Source of the DNA: JAIQFL01 sp035501495 | GTDB lineage: Bacteria; Acidobacteriota; Terriglobia; Bryobacterales; Bryobacteraceae | DNA: 64,000 nt | NCBI GenBank assembly: GCA_035501495.1 | Contig: DATJWB010000264.1 | Coordinates: forward strand, 1 to 64,000 | Direction: 5' to 3' | Shown: positions 8,280-18,386 of the stretch, one piece after another | Position numbering within the stretch: the first letter of the stretch is position 1 | Layout of the letters: each line of letters starts with the position of its first letter | The notes under the pieces: generated by a model | Databases searched by the model: none | Seen by the model: only the letters and a program-made list of their open reading frames with translations | What the model was told of the DNA's origin: nothing | Translations under genes and position numbers: made by a program

Positions 8280-11117
8280 TTAGTCCCGGTGCCGCGCCTG
8301 CGAACAGGCATTCCGAATCAGAGCCGTGATTTCACCGATTCGATACGGTTTCCGGACATAGAGCCAAGGCTCCTGTCCGCCCAGGGATTCCAGAGCCGTA
8401 TCGTGGCTGTAGGCTGTCGTGATGATGACGTTCACGTCGGGCCGCATTCTTCGCACTTCGTTCAATACCTCCCGGCCCGTCATTCCGGGCAGGGTCAGAT
8501 CCAGCAAAACGACGTCGAACTCGCGCTGCCTGGCCCGAAACAACTCCACCCCTTCGGATCCATCGCCCGACTCCACAACGGAAAAGCCCGCCTTGCGGAG
8601 CATCTTGCAGACGGAAATACGGAGATCGGCTTCATCCTCTACAACCAGAATCGTTCCATCGACGCTTCCGGCATGATTCACGGAGCCGGGTGCCGGGATG
8701 GCGGCAGTCGTGGTCGCCGGCTGAGTGATGCACGGCAGCAGAATTTCAAATTGCGATCCCATGCCGGGCGCGGTGGTGACGTTGATGGTGCCGCCGTGGA
8801 CGCGAACGATTCCCTGCACGGCGGCCAACCCTAAGCCGCGCCCGGTGAATTTGGTAGTGAAGAACGGGTCGAAGATCTTCGCCTGAATCTCCTGGGTCAT
8901 ACCGCTGCCGGAATCGCTGACACTAAACTGGAGGTGATCGTTTTGGATCACCTTGGGCGTCCCGTCGGCAAACGGCCCAGGGCCTGCCTTGACGCGCGCC
9001 AGCACGATTGAGATCACTCCTCCTTCTTCACCAAGCGCCTCGGAGGCGTTGGTGATCAGGTTCATGACGACCTGCCGGATCTGTCCAGCGTTTCCCAGAA
9101 TGGGGGGCAGGGAATCGGGCAGATCAACCGTCAGTTGGGCGCGTTTGGATATCGAGACCTTGAGTAACTCGAGCATCTCGGTGACCAGGCGGGAAAGATC
9201 GAGCGGCTCGAATGCCGCATCTTCCTGTCCCGCGTAGGACAACATCTGGCGCACAATCCCGGCGGCGCGGTCCGCCACATTCCTGATAGACTCGACCCCG
9301 CCGGAAGCAGGTGAAGCATCGGGAAGCTCCGACAGCACGAGTTCCGAAGTCGTCACGATACTGCCCAGCAGATTATTGAAGTCATGAGCGATGCCACGGG
9401 ACACTACGCCCAGACTTTCCAGCTTTTGGCTGGCGAGCGCTTCTTCCTGGGCCTGCTTCACTTCCGTAGTGTCGGTACACGATCCCACAAAACCGGCGAA
9501 CACGCCGCCCGATTCGAACCGGGGCGAGCCCACCGCCAGCACCCATCGATACTCTCCGTCCGCCCGCTGCAGACGGCACTCGGTTTGAAAGCTGCGGCGG
9601 GCGTCGAACGCCGCCTCGTAGTTTCTCCGGCAACGCTCCCGATCCTCCGGATGTACCCTCTCGGACCAACCGTTGCCCAAGGCCTGCTCCATGGTAACGC
9701 CCGCGAAGTTCAGCCATCCCTGGTTGAAAAAAGTGCAGAGCTTGTCGGGACCGGCAACCCAGATCATCGCCGGGACCGTGTCGGCCATACTCCGAAAACG
9801 CGCTTCGCTTTCCCGCAGAGCGGCTTCGTCCCGCTTGCGCTGCGTGATGTCCTCGACCACGGCAACCAGGTATTTCGGAGCGCTGTCCGATCCGCGCACC
9901 GCCGACTTGTAGAGTGTCGCCCAAGCGACATCGCCGTCTTTGCGAACCCACCGCATCTCCAAGGAATACGATGGGATCTCTCCGGAGAGCAACAGGAGCC
10001 CTTTGGCCAGCATCGCCGCGCAGTCGTCCGGGTGCGCCTTCGCCACCAATTCGGTTCCCAGTAACTCGTCCCGCGGGTAGCCAAGCACTTCGCAGTACCG
10101 GTCGTTCACCATGGTTAATTTCCCGTCGAGGCTGACTTGGGCTACGCCTACCGCCGCTTGCTGAAAGATTGCACGGAAACGTTCTTCGCTTACGCGCAGC
10201 GCGGCCTCCGACCGCTTGCGCTGGCGCAGAAAGGACCATTGCCAGAGGGTCAAAGCTAGAACTATCCCTAGAGCGCCGACGCCCCATGCAACCCAGCGTT
10301 CACGCTCCGCGGTCTCCATCAACTCGTAGCTCATCCACGAATTGTCCAGTCCGTAATACGAGTACTTGGCCATCGTGGAGGCCAGCGTCCCGTCTCGAAA
10401 CAGATTGCCGATTTCCGCGCGGAGCTTATCGGCAGCGCCCGCGGCCTCGAAGGTGGAACCGATTCCAAGCTGGACGGTCAACTCGGGGAGCACCCTGGAG
10501 CGGAGTGGCACCGAAGCACACTCGGCAGGTTTGTCCCGTAATTCGGTCAGCGCCGCGCGGTCCTCCATGAACCCCGCGGAAACAGTGCCCTTGCACAATT
10601 CCTTTACGACAAGCCTCATTTCCGGCAACTGAACCAACTGAGCTGTCGGAAATTCCTGGCCCACCAGGCGAACGTGAAGCGGTATCTTGAAAATTGCGAT
10701 TCGGCCAGTAAAGCTGCGGCCCAAGGGCTCAGAATCGGCTCGCATCAGCAGCGAGTGGCTGGTGTGCAGCCATGGGCGGCTGATGTGAACTCGTTTCCGG
10801 CGCTCGGGCAGGTCGGCCATGATGGGCCAAAGGTCCACCAGGCCGCGCTGAAACGCCTCATCGGAACTCGTCCCCGTCTCGACCCACTGCAGCGACAGGC
10901 CGGCGCGCTTCGCTGCTTCGTTTACGGTCTCCACCGCGAGCCCGGAGGGGCCGTTGTCGGTCCGGATCTGGACCGGTGGAACATCCTCGAAACCGATGCG
11001 CAAAGTGCGTTGGGGGATTGGTGGTGTGCGGATCGCGAAGTACCAAAACGTCAGGATGGAGGCGAGACCGCTAGCAACGACGACCAAGGCTGCTCGCCTT
11101 GGCGCAGGCGAATTCAA
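8280..11117 (-). CDS. Hybrid sensor histidine kinase with periplasmic solute-binding domain
   Basis: A membrane sensor kinase of about 945 residues. An N-terminal membrane helix is followed by a periplasmic family-3 solute-binding-like domain (residues about 35-255). A second helix lies near 285-305. Two PAS/PAC domains follow, containing SEERFRAIFQQA and SEARFRSMADTV. The HisKA H-box is GIAHDFNNLLG. The HATPase has NLITNASEAL and RGLGLAAVQG. A C-terminal receiver has its phospho-Asp in VVLLDLTLPGM. The frame stays open to a TTG at 11132, but GGAGG within those first codons sits 8 bases before a TTG at 11117, which I prefer. The ligand is probably a small amino-acid-like molecule by family. 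The gene is convergent with the fusion gene upstream and leaves only 13 bases between stops. Confidence 0.85.
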   Translation of the reverse strand: MNSPAPRRAALVVVASGLASILTFWYFAIRTPPIPQRTLRIGFEDVPPVQIRTDNGPSGLAVETVNEAAKRAGLSLQWVETGTSSDEAFQRGLVDLWPIMADLPERRKRVHISRPWLHTSHSLLMRADSEPLGRSFTGRIAIFKIPLHVRLVGQEFPTAQLVQLPEMRLVVKELCKGTVSAGFMEDRAALTELRDKPAECASVPLRSRVLPELTVQLGIGSTFEAAGAADKLRAEIGNLFRDGTLASTMAKYSYYGLDNSWMSYELMETAERERWVAWGVGALGIVLALTLWQWSFLRQRKRSEAALRVSEERFRAIFQQAAVGVAQVSLDGKLTMVNDRYCEVLGYPRDELLGTELVAKAHPDDCAAMLAKGLLLLSGEIPSYSLEMRWVRKDGDVAWATLYKSAVRGSDSAPKYLVAVVEDITQRKRDEAALRESEARFRSMADTVPAMIWVAGPDKLCTFFNQGWLNFAGVTMEQALGNGWSERVHPEDRERCRRNYEAAFDARRSFQTECRLQRADGEYRWVLAVGSPRFESGGVFAGFVGSCTDTTEVKQAQEEALASQKLESLGVVSRGIAHDFNNLLGSIVTTSELVLSELPDASPASGGVESIRNVADRAAGIVRQMLSYAGQEDAAFEPLDLSRLVTEMLELLKVSISKRAQLTVDLPDSLPPILGNAGQIRQVVMNLITNASEALGEEGGVISIVLARVKAGPGPFADGTPKVIQNDHLQFSVSDSGSGMTQEIQAKIFDPFFTTKFTGRGLGLAAVQGIVRVHGGTINVTTAPGMGSQFEILLPCITQPATTTAAIPAPGSVNHAGSVDGTILVVEDEADLRISVCKMLRKAGFSVVESGDGSEGVELFRARQREFDVVLLDLTLPGMTGREVLNEVRRMRPDVNVIITTAYSHDTALESLGGQEPWLYVRKPYRIGEITALIRNACSQARHRD

Positions 11118-11356
11118 CAGCAATCCCTCCAACTGCCGGGTACAGCGTCCAGCGATATCCTCCAGATCCGTGCTGACGGTCTTTTGGGAGTATACAACAG
11201 AGCCGCGCTCCGGCGTTTCTCACGTGTGGCCATCGCCAAAGCTCTTTCCGGCGCGTTCGATCATGGCGACAGCGACGCTGGCCGACACCGTCGGTTACGT
11301 TTTGGGTCCGGAACCACGATCTATTTCGCAACGGCGTCTGGCGAACCGTCTTGGCC

Positions 11357-12964
11357 TTACGGCACCCTTGTCTTATGAACTGCGTCGATTGCCGGTTGCA
11401 GGTTTTGGACGATTTGGGCTTCGATCAGATGAGGACCCTTGGTGCTCATCGCGGCTGCAAACTGCTGATGGAACTCCTCTGCCGTGCTTGCCCGGGTGGC
11501 CGGCATGCCCTGTCCCTCGGCAATCTTGACCCAGTCCAGCGAGGGATTGTCGAGGTGCATCATCGAGAGCATTTTTTGGTTGGGGTCGCCCTCGCGGACT
11601 CGTGCCAATTCGATATTCAGGATCCCGTAACTTTCGTTCTTGACCAGGACGACGGTGATATCGGCTTTCTCCCGAGCCATGCTCCAGAGCGCTTGGACCG
11701 AATACATGCCGCTACCGTCGCCCTCGAACACAACGGTCTTCCGATCCGGGCACGCCACTGCGGCTCCCAATCCCACTGGCAATCCCCCGCCGATGGCCCC
11801 GCCGCATTCCCCGAACAAATAGTCGTGTGCCCGGGCTCCTTCGGTCCAATGATAAAGTGCCGCTTCCGTCGTGGGCGAATCGGTTACTAAGATTGCGTTC
11901 TCCGGCAGCAACAGGCCGATGCTCTGTCCAACCGTATCGTCCGTCAGAACACCTGACGGCGGCGCGACTTCCGCTCGCATCCGGCGTGCGGCAGGTTGGG
12001 GTGGGGTCCTGACCGCCTCGGCGAGATCGCCCAGCGCGGACCATATATCGTGGTCCACGGTCGCAAGCGCTGTCACCAGGCAGTCTGGAGGAACTTTGAT
12101 GACTGGCTTGCCCTTGTAGGCGAAGGTGGTCACCGGCAGAAGCGCGCCTACGAGGATGAGCTGCGCATACTTTTGAAAGAACGGGACCGCTTGCTCGGGC
12201 AGATAGGGAACCTTTTCCACCGGAACACGGCCCTCTCCCCGCGCGAGGCGGGACGGAGTGGTTTCGCATAGCAAGTCAGCCCCGGTCTTTGCGGCGATGC
12301 ACCCGGCGAACTCCAACCCGTCGCCATACGTCGCATGGCTGCCCAGCAGGATTGCCGTCTTCTTGCCGTTGCTCAGCAGCGCAACCACTTCCTGAATGGT
12401 CTGTGGCGAGACTTTGGGTGTCTCCATCGGCGGGGCCGGCACCGGCGGTGCGACAGCCGGATCCCAGTGGCAATTGGTGGGAGCAATGACGGTGCAAACC
12501 TTCCCGGCGCCGATCCGCGAATACCGTGCAGCCAGAGCGCCCATGACAGCCAGGTCGCTGGCCGATTTAGCCTGGTGAACCCAGTGCGAGACGACGCGTG
12601 CCAAGTCTACGAGGTTACCGTTGATCAGCTCATGCTCCGGGAAATTGGGCTGGTGGTAGGTCGCGTTGGCGCCCACCACGTTGACGACCGGCGTGTTGGC
12701 CCGACCCGCATTGTGGAGATTGGCGATGCCATTGGCGAAGCCGCTGCCCACATGCAGCAGTGTAAATGCGGGCTTGCCCGCCATGCGGGCATATCCGTCG
12801 GCCGCGCCGGTCACCGTTTTCTCTTCGAGACAGAGAATGGCGCGTGTGTCTTTGGTCCGCCCCATCTCATAAACAAGTTGCATCTCGGATGTGCCGGGAT
12901 TGGCGAAACACGTATCGAGTCCTGCGTCGGTCAGTGCCTTGAATAACGCTTGTGCTCCGTTCAC
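11357..12964 (-). CDS. Thiamine-diphosphate enzyme, acetolactate synthase/benzoylformate decarboxylase-like
   Basis: A 535-residue ThDP-dependent enzyme with the normal order of PYR, central and PP domains. The N-terminal part has FANPGTSEM and the ThDP-activating Glu in CLEEKTVTGAADGYAR. The PP domain has the GDGSG...N metal/diphosphate motif (EGDGSGMYSVQALW, then VKNESYG). The substrate cannot be named. The frame resembles the large-subunit-like proteins often labelled acetolactate synthase that lack a regulatory subunit. GTG start at 12964 is preceded by AGAGGAG. It lies 63 bases downstream of the OprB-type porin gene on the same strand and may share its transcript. Confidence 0.82.
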   Translation of the reverse strand: MNGAQALFKALTDAGLDTCFANPGTSEMQLVYEMGRTKDTRAILCLEEKTVTGAADGYARMAGKPAFTLLHVGSGFANGIANLHNAGRANTPVVNVVGANATYHQPNFPEHELINGNLVDLARVVSHWVHQAKSASDLAVMGALAARYSRIGAGKVCTVIAPTNCHWDPAVAPPVPAPPMETPKVSPQTIQEVVALLSNGKKTAILLGSHATYGDGLEFAGCIAAKTGADLLCETTPSRLARGEGRVPVEKVPYLPEQAVPFFQKYAQLILVGALLPVTTFAYKGKPVIKVPPDCLVTALATVDHDIWSALGDLAEAVRTPPQPAARRMRAEVAPPSGVLTDDTVGQSIGLLLPENAILVTDSPTTEAALYHWTEGARAHDYLFGECGGAIGGGLPVGLGAAVACPDRKTVVFEGDGSGMYSVQALWSMAREKADITVVLVKNESYGILNIELARVREGDPNQKMLSMMHLDNPSLDWVKIAEGQGMPATRASTAEEFHQQFAAAMSTKGPHLIEAQIVQNLQPAIDAVHKTRVP

Positions 12965-13027
12965 TGTTGTGGTCTCCTCTTGCCTCGTGCAGGATTCATC
13001 GGGATGCAGTACCCTGTTTTCAGTCGA

Positions 13028-14368
13028 TCAGAACACGAGCCCCAGCCTCAGACCGAGGACGACGGCATTGTTGATCGGCTTGGGGGCAACCCCTCCCTGG
13101 AGGGCGGCAATCAGGTTCTGCGTCTGAGCTCCATGGACGATTTGAAGGTCAGGCGACAGGTGGGCCCATGGCGTGAGCGCGAGGCTGTAATATGCCTCAA
13201 GGGTCTTTTCGTTCCGGAGGAATTGCTGAGCGCCCGCCGGTGTCGTCAGTGTGGGGTGGCTGACATCGATGTAGTAGCCTCCGAAGCCGTACGAGTCATT
13301 GGGCCGTTTCGCGCCGACGCCCTTGCCGCCAACACCCAGACTGTAGAAATAGTGGATGAAGTTGGGATTGCCGTCCGAGGCTGCGAAGCGGCCGAAGAGA
13401 CCAAACCCCTTGCCTTCCGTGGGCTCCCACAGATACTGGTCGAAGTTGAAGGAAATCATCCAGGACCCCCCCTTCGTCGCGAGCTGTTGAGTTCCCGGAT
13501 CGAGACTCAGTCTCTGATCGATTGAAGTCTTTTGCTCGTTGGAGTGCAAGAAGATAACGTCCTGGTGACCGGTCTTTTTTGAAAAATGGCTCCGCCGGCG
13601 GGCCTCGATGTAAACGGACAGGTCGTCGTGCGAAAAGGTGGAAAAATCAGCCTTGTAGGCCGAACCTGACGACGCGTATACAAGGGCTTTCACTATGACG
13701 TCCGCAGGGTTCTTGGTAGGCAGGACCACCAAACCGGCGCCAACCGGTGTATAAGGGGTGGTGAACAAGGCGGAAGGAACGAGATTGAGCCCAGTGTTCA
13801 TGAATTGGGTATCGCCTTTAGCGTATTTGCCGTGGGCGAACTCGTTGTCATCGGCTGCCGTGACATTGTACTTGCCCATCGTTACACCAAAGTAGGGTGA
13901 GAGGAATTGGGTGAACGTCACCGCAGGAATAGCGCCGCTGCCAACCTTACCGGGTACCGGGAAGACCTGGTTCGTGTTCACCGGAAGGAGGGCGCCGGTA
14001 TTCAGGTTGGCCCCATTGCCCCAATTCGTTTCTCCCTCGATCGTGAAGAAACCGCCAGGCCAGAGCCCAGCCTTGCCCGTGTCCAAATTAAAATAGAAGT
14101 CGCCGCGGCCGCCATATTCAGACGCTGAGTTCAGACCCCCTCTAACCACCCCCACCTCAGTCTGGGTCACAGAGAAATCGAAGGTCATTCCCTTCTTGGC
14201 AAGGTCAGTACGCAATCCTCCCCAGTCGCCGGTCATCGTCGCCCGCTTCAGGAAAATGGCGGAGTAGTCTGGTTCGGGTCCTTGGGCGTAGGCGGTTACC
14301 ACTGCCGTCGCCAGCATGACGAGCAAAACAGGCATCCGGAAGTTAGTCATCGTTTTCGTGATTATCAT
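13028..14368 (-). CDS. OprB-family carbohydrate-selective porin
   Basis: A 446-residue outer-membrane barrel protein with a signal peptide ending in AYAQG. The family features are the early segment MTGDWGGLRTDLAKKG, the conserved WGNGANLN region, FNFDQYLWEP, GLFGRFAASDGNPN and a C-terminal strand ending in LRLGLVF. Such porins pass sugars or other small solutes. ATG at 14368 follows AGAGGAT. A copy of the three-copy leader-like element lies about 290-380 bases upstream on the same strand. Confidence 0.9.
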   Translation of the reverse strand: MIITKTMTNFRMPVLLVMLATAVVTAYAQGPEPDYSAIFLKRATMTGDWGGLRTDLAKKGMTFDFSVTQTEVGVVRGGLNSASEYGGRGDFYFNLDTGKAGLWPGGFFTIEGETNWGNGANLNTGALLPVNTNQVFPVPGKVGSGAIPAVTFTQFLSPYFGVTMGKYNVTAADDNEFAHGKYAKGDTQFMNTGLNLVPSALFTTPYTPVGAGLVVLPTKNPADVIVKALVYASSGSAYKADFSTFSHDDLSVYIEARRRSHFSKKTGHQDVIFLHSNEQKTSIDQRLSLDPGTQQLATKGGSWMISFNFDQYLWEPTEGKGFGLFGRFAASDGNPNFIHYFYSLGVGGKGVGAKRPNDSYGFGGYYIDVSHPTLTTPAGAQQFLRNEKTLEAYYSLALTPWAHLSPDLQIVHGAQTQNLIAALQGGVAPKPINNAVVLGLRLGLVF

Positions 14369-14981
14369 GGCTATCCTCTTTACATTGCGTCGTGGTTCGC
14401 TTCACTCTTCCCCATCGTGATGCTTTCCTGCCGATATTCAGCCTCCCGTCAGACGGCGAGCTGCAGCAGTTTCTTTAAAGAACCTGATTGACGTTTCTTT
14501 TGCCGCGGAGACCAACAAACGAACTTGACGATTGCCCTGAATCGCTCGTCAGACGAAGGCCGAGCGGCAAGCGGCGCCAGTGTTTCCGTAATTTGATTCC
14601 GGCCTTCGTGAAAACGCCCGTCAGTGGCAGAGCCCCCCATTGAGAACCAGGGGGTTCACCAAACTGGGATTTCCATTCGGGGCCTCCTACCGGGGTTGAC
14701 GATGTCTTTCGGGCCAGCGAGACTCAATTTTTCTTGAGGAATCCGCTTTCGCTCCGGTCAAATGGCGATCTCTCCTGCCAGCCTCACCGCCGCCGCGGCT
14801 CTACAAACGCAGAAAACGAACACAATTCCCGCGGATGGGCAGGGTGGACGCTTGCGGATCTCCCTGATGATCGCGTGGGGTCAAGCGCGTGACGGCAGCT
14901 TTAGGGGATTAACTCTTTAAGTGTGGTGGTATAGCGTCTCTAGAGCTTATAACGGCCGGAACTCCAGCGCTTCGAACCAAC
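14369..14981. other. Long intergenic region upstream of the OprB-type porin
   Basis: No gene is supported here. It holds copy 1 of the three-copy element at 14661-14745. It also has a hairpin at about 14630-14656 (CCCCCC paired with GGGGG around an 11-base loop). Otherwise nothing was recognised. Confidence 0.5.
14661..14745 (-). promoter_or_regulatory. Leader-like conserved element, copy 1
   Basis: On the plus strand the block reads GGGATTTCC, 26 bases, GATGTCTTTCGG, then a T-run followed by GAGGAATCCG. The same order occurs at 21811-21885 and 26401-26480. On the minus strand it would be a purine-rich 5' segment, a CCGAAAGAC hairpin-like core and GGAAATCCC. It precedes the OprB-type porin gene in that orientation. 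The function is unknown. Confidence 0.4.
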
Positions 14982-15386
14982 CTACGGATGGCTCGGATTC
15001 CCCGTCGCCTGCCGTGTTTTCACGAAGAGGTCCTGCAGGTCGTCCAGCGCCGCCGCATCGCCCTTCGCCAGCGCCGCAGTCACCTTGTCACGAGACGCTA
15101 GGAGACCCTCCAGGGCCTTTCTGTTGGTCGCGTCTTGCGCTTGGTTTGTCATTTCGCGCGCACGGCCAAAGAACTGGCTGCTGGTCTCGGCCGCGAGGCC
15201 GAAGTTCTTTTGGATCGCCTGAAAATAGGCCATGCTGATCAGTTCGCGAAGTTGGGATCCGGATTTCTCCTGCAGCGATTGTCGCAGTTCATCTTCCAGC
15301 CGGTTCACTTTCAGAAACTGCGGGACGAATCCAATGAGGAATACGGCGACGACTACGACTGCCGCTGCAACGATCTTGTTCTTCAT
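14982..15386 (-). CDS. Small membrane-anchored coiled-coil protein
   Basis: About 134 residues. A hydrophobic N-terminal helix (IVAAAVVVVAVFLIGF) is followed by an Ala/Gln/Leu-rich, probably helical region without recognised motifs. ATG at 15386 is chosen over an in-frame GTG six bases upstream; neither has a strong ribosome-binding site. I do not recognise the family. Placement between two porin genes suggests an envelope role, but that is weak inference. Confidence 0.6.
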   Translation of the reverse strand: MKNKIVAAAVVVVAVFLIGFVPQFLKVNRLEDELRQSLQEKSGSQLRELISMAYFQAIQKNFGLAAETSSQFFGRAREMTNQAQDATNRKALEGLLASRDKVTAALAKGDAAALDDLQDLFVKTRQATGNPSHP

Positions 15387-15771
15387 CTGCACCCCATGGA
15401 CGCTCCGAACCGCCGGGCCGATCCTGCCGTGAACTTCAATCGCGGGGCCAAGCCGACTCCCGGCGATCGGAAGAAAGCGCCCCTTCTCATTGAAATCTGC
15501 CGGGGCAAACGATGAAGACTCCTGGCAGGAGACTCAAAATATCTTCGGAGGCTCACGCCCAGGTGTCATGGCGGCTCCAAAGTGCCAAAGGGCATCGGAC
15601 GCCAGTCTCGGTACACTTCTTTCCCCGTGATGCCGCTGACAGGAGTTCGGCTGGATTTCCAGGACGGCTCCGCGCCGCCACTCTTTAGGCATTTCGGACG
15701 TGGGGGGAGAGGAATGTTTTGAGCCCGCTGGTGGAGTGAAGCATCAGGTTTGATCCTGAACGGTATTCCTC
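15387..15771. other. Intergenic region upstream of the OprP-like porin
   Basis: About 380 bases between divergent genes. No ORF with a believable start and no clear promoter was found. Confidence 0.4.
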
Positions 15772-17103
15772 ATGACACGCCGAACAGTCTGGCTCGTCCT
15801 GCTGTGTGCGCTTCACGCAGCCGGGCAAGGCCCCGACTCAATCCATGCCGGAGGTACGGACCCCCGCCTCCCGCAGCCCGAGTCTCGGGCGGACGCTCTC
15901 TCGGGCGGCCCACAATTCACCGCGCAGGATTCGGAAGAGGTGAAACACCGCCAGTTCACGACGCCCGGCGTCCCGCAAACTCTGGAGAGATTCACCAGTT
16001 ACAAGGGAGAATACTTCTCGATCCGGTTTGGCCTCGCCGTGATTGCTGACTACAACGCCTTCTTTCAGGATGCGGACAGCAAGAAACAGGTGGGACGACA
16101 GATCGATCAATGGGATGACCGCTCCGTGCGCTTTATGCTTTCTGGAGATATGGGGCCGAGTTCGTACAAGGTGCATTATTTTGCATCTTATGCCTGGAAT
16201 GGCTTTGACGCTCCGGAGAACAAGAAGAAAACCTGGGACTTTTCCGATCTGAATGTGACTTTCCCCGCCTGGAAGCTGGGCGCGGTTACGGTCGGCAAGA
16301 ACAAGGAGTCATTTGTCTACGAAATGGCCGGCGACGCCGCGTTTCTCCCTTCACTGGAGCGTGTCCTCAACCCGTTCTTCACAACGCGGAATATGGGCGT
16401 CACTCTCAGCAATCAGGCTTTCGACAAACGGATGACTTATTCCGGCGGTTGGGCCAACGACTGGTGGATCACGGGGCAGAATTTCGATGGCTCCAGCAAC
16501 CACTACACAAGCCGGCTTACCGGACTGATTTCGACTAACCAGGAGGGCTCCCGGTATCTGCACGCGGGTGTGAGTGGACGGTACACCGGAGCGGTCAACG
16601 GAGCGATCGAGCTCAAGGGCAGGCCCGAATCGGCTGTGTCCACCTATTACGTCGATACAGGCAAAATTGCAGCGTCGAATCAGAAGGAACTGGCGCTTGA
16701 AACTCTGTGGACCCGTGACGGCTATGCGGTTCTGGCCGAGTACGTTCGCTCGTGGGTAAATGCAACCCATGTGGCCAACCCCTCGTTCTATGGATTCTAT
16801 ATCACGGGCTCCTGGATGATTACGGGCGAGCACCGGCCATACGATCGTAACGTCGGCTTCGCCCGCCGGCCGATCCCACAACATCACGCGGGCGCCGTGG
16901 AACTGATCGCCCGATACTCGCACCTGGACCTGGACGACAAGTCCGTTCACGGCGGGCTGCTGGACAAAGGTGTTCTTGGGGTGAACTGGTACCTGAATCG
17001 TTATTGGAAAATGGGGGTGGACGGCGGTCTTGCCGATCTCAACCGGAGCGGCCTCAACGGCCTGACCTCCATCCTACAGACGCGCCTGCAGTTTGTCCAT
17101 TGA
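15772..17103 (+). CDS. Phosphate-selective porin O/P-like outer-membrane protein
   Basis: A 443-residue protein with a short signal peptide (to about LHAAGQG). The remainder is a 16- to 18-strand porin pattern with alternating aromatic residues, for example VRFMLSGDMG, KLGAVTVGKNKESF and LLDKGVLGVNWYLNRYWKMG. The last motif and the GKNKE segment fit the OprP/OprO family. The substrate may be phosphate or pyrophosphate by family, but selectivity residues cannot be judged from sequence alone. The next gene is on the opposite strand, so this is likely monocistronic. Confidence 0.8.
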   Translation: MTRRTVWLVLLCALHAAGQGPDSIHAGGTDPRLPQPESRADALSGGPQFTAQDSEEVKHRQFTTPGVPQTLERFTSYKGEYFSIRFGLAVIADYNAFFQDADSKKQVGRQIDQWDDRSVRFMLSGDMGPSSYKVHYFASYAWNGFDAPENKKKTWDFSDLNVTFPAWKLGAVTVGKNKESFVYEMAGDAAFLPSLERVLNPFFTTRNMGVTLSNQAFDKRMTYSGGWANDWWITGQNFDGSSNHYTSRLTGLISTNQEGSRYLHAGVSGRYTGAVNGAIELKGRPESAVSTYYVDTGKIAASNQKELALETLWTRDGYAVLAEYVRSWVNATHVANPSFYGFYITGSWMITGEHRPYDRNVGFARRPIPQHHAGAVELIARYSHLDLDDKSVHGGLLDKGVLGVNWYLNRYWKMGVDGGLADLNRSGLNGLTSILQTRLQFVH

Positions 17104-17180
17104 AGACCGGCTGGGCCGCGACAAGATCGATGACACGCAGGGGTTGAACTGATGGACGCGGCAAATCATCACTGAGGCAA

Positions 17181-18386
17181 TCATCGCGACGCAGTGGTGC
17201 TGCGGGAATCCTTCGCAGGCTTCGGAGCGAATCGGGACATCACACCGGACCACGCCAGAAAGAGGTCCCGCGGCGTGCAGATGGTGTATTCGATCCCATG
17301 CCAGAACCGAACGACGGAACTCAGCAGGTCGCGCCAGGGATTGGTTTGGGCATCGAGGCTGTAGTTCAGGTAGAATACGGGGCAAGCTGGATCCGGTAGC
17401 TGCTTCAGGAAACCTCGCAGTGAGCTTTCATCAGGCTCGCTCCGGGGTCCAACAATCAGCAAAAGATCCGGTTTCTGGCCGTCCATTTCTTCGGTCAACA
17501 GATTGGTCAGGAAGCGGGTTCCACCTTGTTTGTCGGCCAGAGCCTGGATGGGCATGGTACCGAGATGCAGATCCTTGAGTGCAGTGCCAAGGGCAGGAAA
17601 TGGGATGCCATCAGCGTCTTTTTCGCGGAATATCACAGCTCGCCTGTCGATATTGAAGACCGTGATGGAGAATCTTGCGAACCGTGGTTCACGGGCAATG
17701 TGCCGCAGAATAGCAACGATCGCCTCCGTTTCGGCGGGCCCCATCGCCGCGGCTCCAACTGATTGCGAAGTCGCATGGAGCAGCACCTGAACGGTGAGAG
17801 GCCGCTCGCCGTTTCGTTGTACCCGCCCTTCTTCCCGGAAGAGATCCTTGGTAAGCGGCCCGACCGTGCCAGGGGCGGCATGCAGAGTGACGTCCCGGTC
17901 CTTGCCTCGTCTTAGAGTGGAGACTTGCCAGAAAGAGGCGCAAAAGTGTTCCGCCCGATCCCGCATCAGCCATGCGATCTGGTAAATGCCCTCACCCAAG
18001 ACAATCGTTCCCTGCATGGATACGTCGCCTCGCGCACTGTCTTCTATGGGTGGAACGGTCCACTTTTGGGAGAAATAGACTGAATCCTCTCTACCCTCTG
18101 GCGTCACCTGAAGGATCGAAGTCAGAGTGTCCCCGCTACCCGCCAACGCCTGGAACGGGATTGTAATCTGGTACCCCGCATGATAGCTAAGATCGTATTC
18201 GAGTGTGGGGCTTGTCGGTTTCACCTCACATGGCAGGTCTGTTCGCGGCTGGCGGCCTTCGAGAATGGCGGCGTCGGAGGGTAGTAATCGTATGGGTTCG
18301 CCTGGACGCGAAGGTCGCATCAGAAGCTGGCCGGGCGCCAAACTGAAACCAAACAACATTAGGCATGAGACCTTGCTAAGTGTCAT
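17181..18386 (-). CDS. Secreted acidobacterial vWA-like protein lacking the MIDAS motif
   Basis: A 401-residue exported protein. ATG at 18386 follows AGGAG and gives a signal peptide (LMLFGFSLAPGQ); a longer frame upstream has no site. The second half has the strand-helix order of a von Willebrand A fold, such as RPLTVQVLLHATS, ARFSITVFNIDRRAVIFR and DLLLIVGPRSEP. The position of the usual DxSxS metal site reads HATSQS, so metal binding is probably lost. It looks like a member of the vWA-related secreted proteins common in Acidobacteria. The function is unknown. Confidence 0.7.
   Translation of the reverse strand: MTLSKVSCLMLFGFSLAPGQLLMRPSRPGEPIRLLPSDAAILEGRQPRTDLPCEVKPTSPTLEYDLSYHAGYQITIPFQALAGSGDTLTSILQVTPEGREDSVYFSQKWTVPPIEDSARGDVSMQGTIVLGEGIYQIAWLMRDRAEHFCASFWQVSTLRRGKDRDVTLHAAPGTVGPLTKDLFREEGRVQRNGERPLTVQVLLHATSQSVGAAAMGPAETEAIVAILRHIAREPRFARFSITVFNIDRRAVIFREKDADGIPFPALGTALKDLHLGTMPIQALADKQGGTRFLTNLLTEEMDGQKPDLLLIVGPRSEPDESSLRGFLKQLPDPACPVFYLNYSLDAQTNPWRDLLSSVVRFWHGIEYTICTPRDLFLAWSGVMSRFAPKPAKDSRSTTASR

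Noticed and set aside
15520..15710. A fourth copy of the leader-like element upstream of the OprP-like porin
   Set aside because: Only scattered similarity (CCAAAGGGCATC, GGATTTCC) with wrong spacing and no purine-rich segment.
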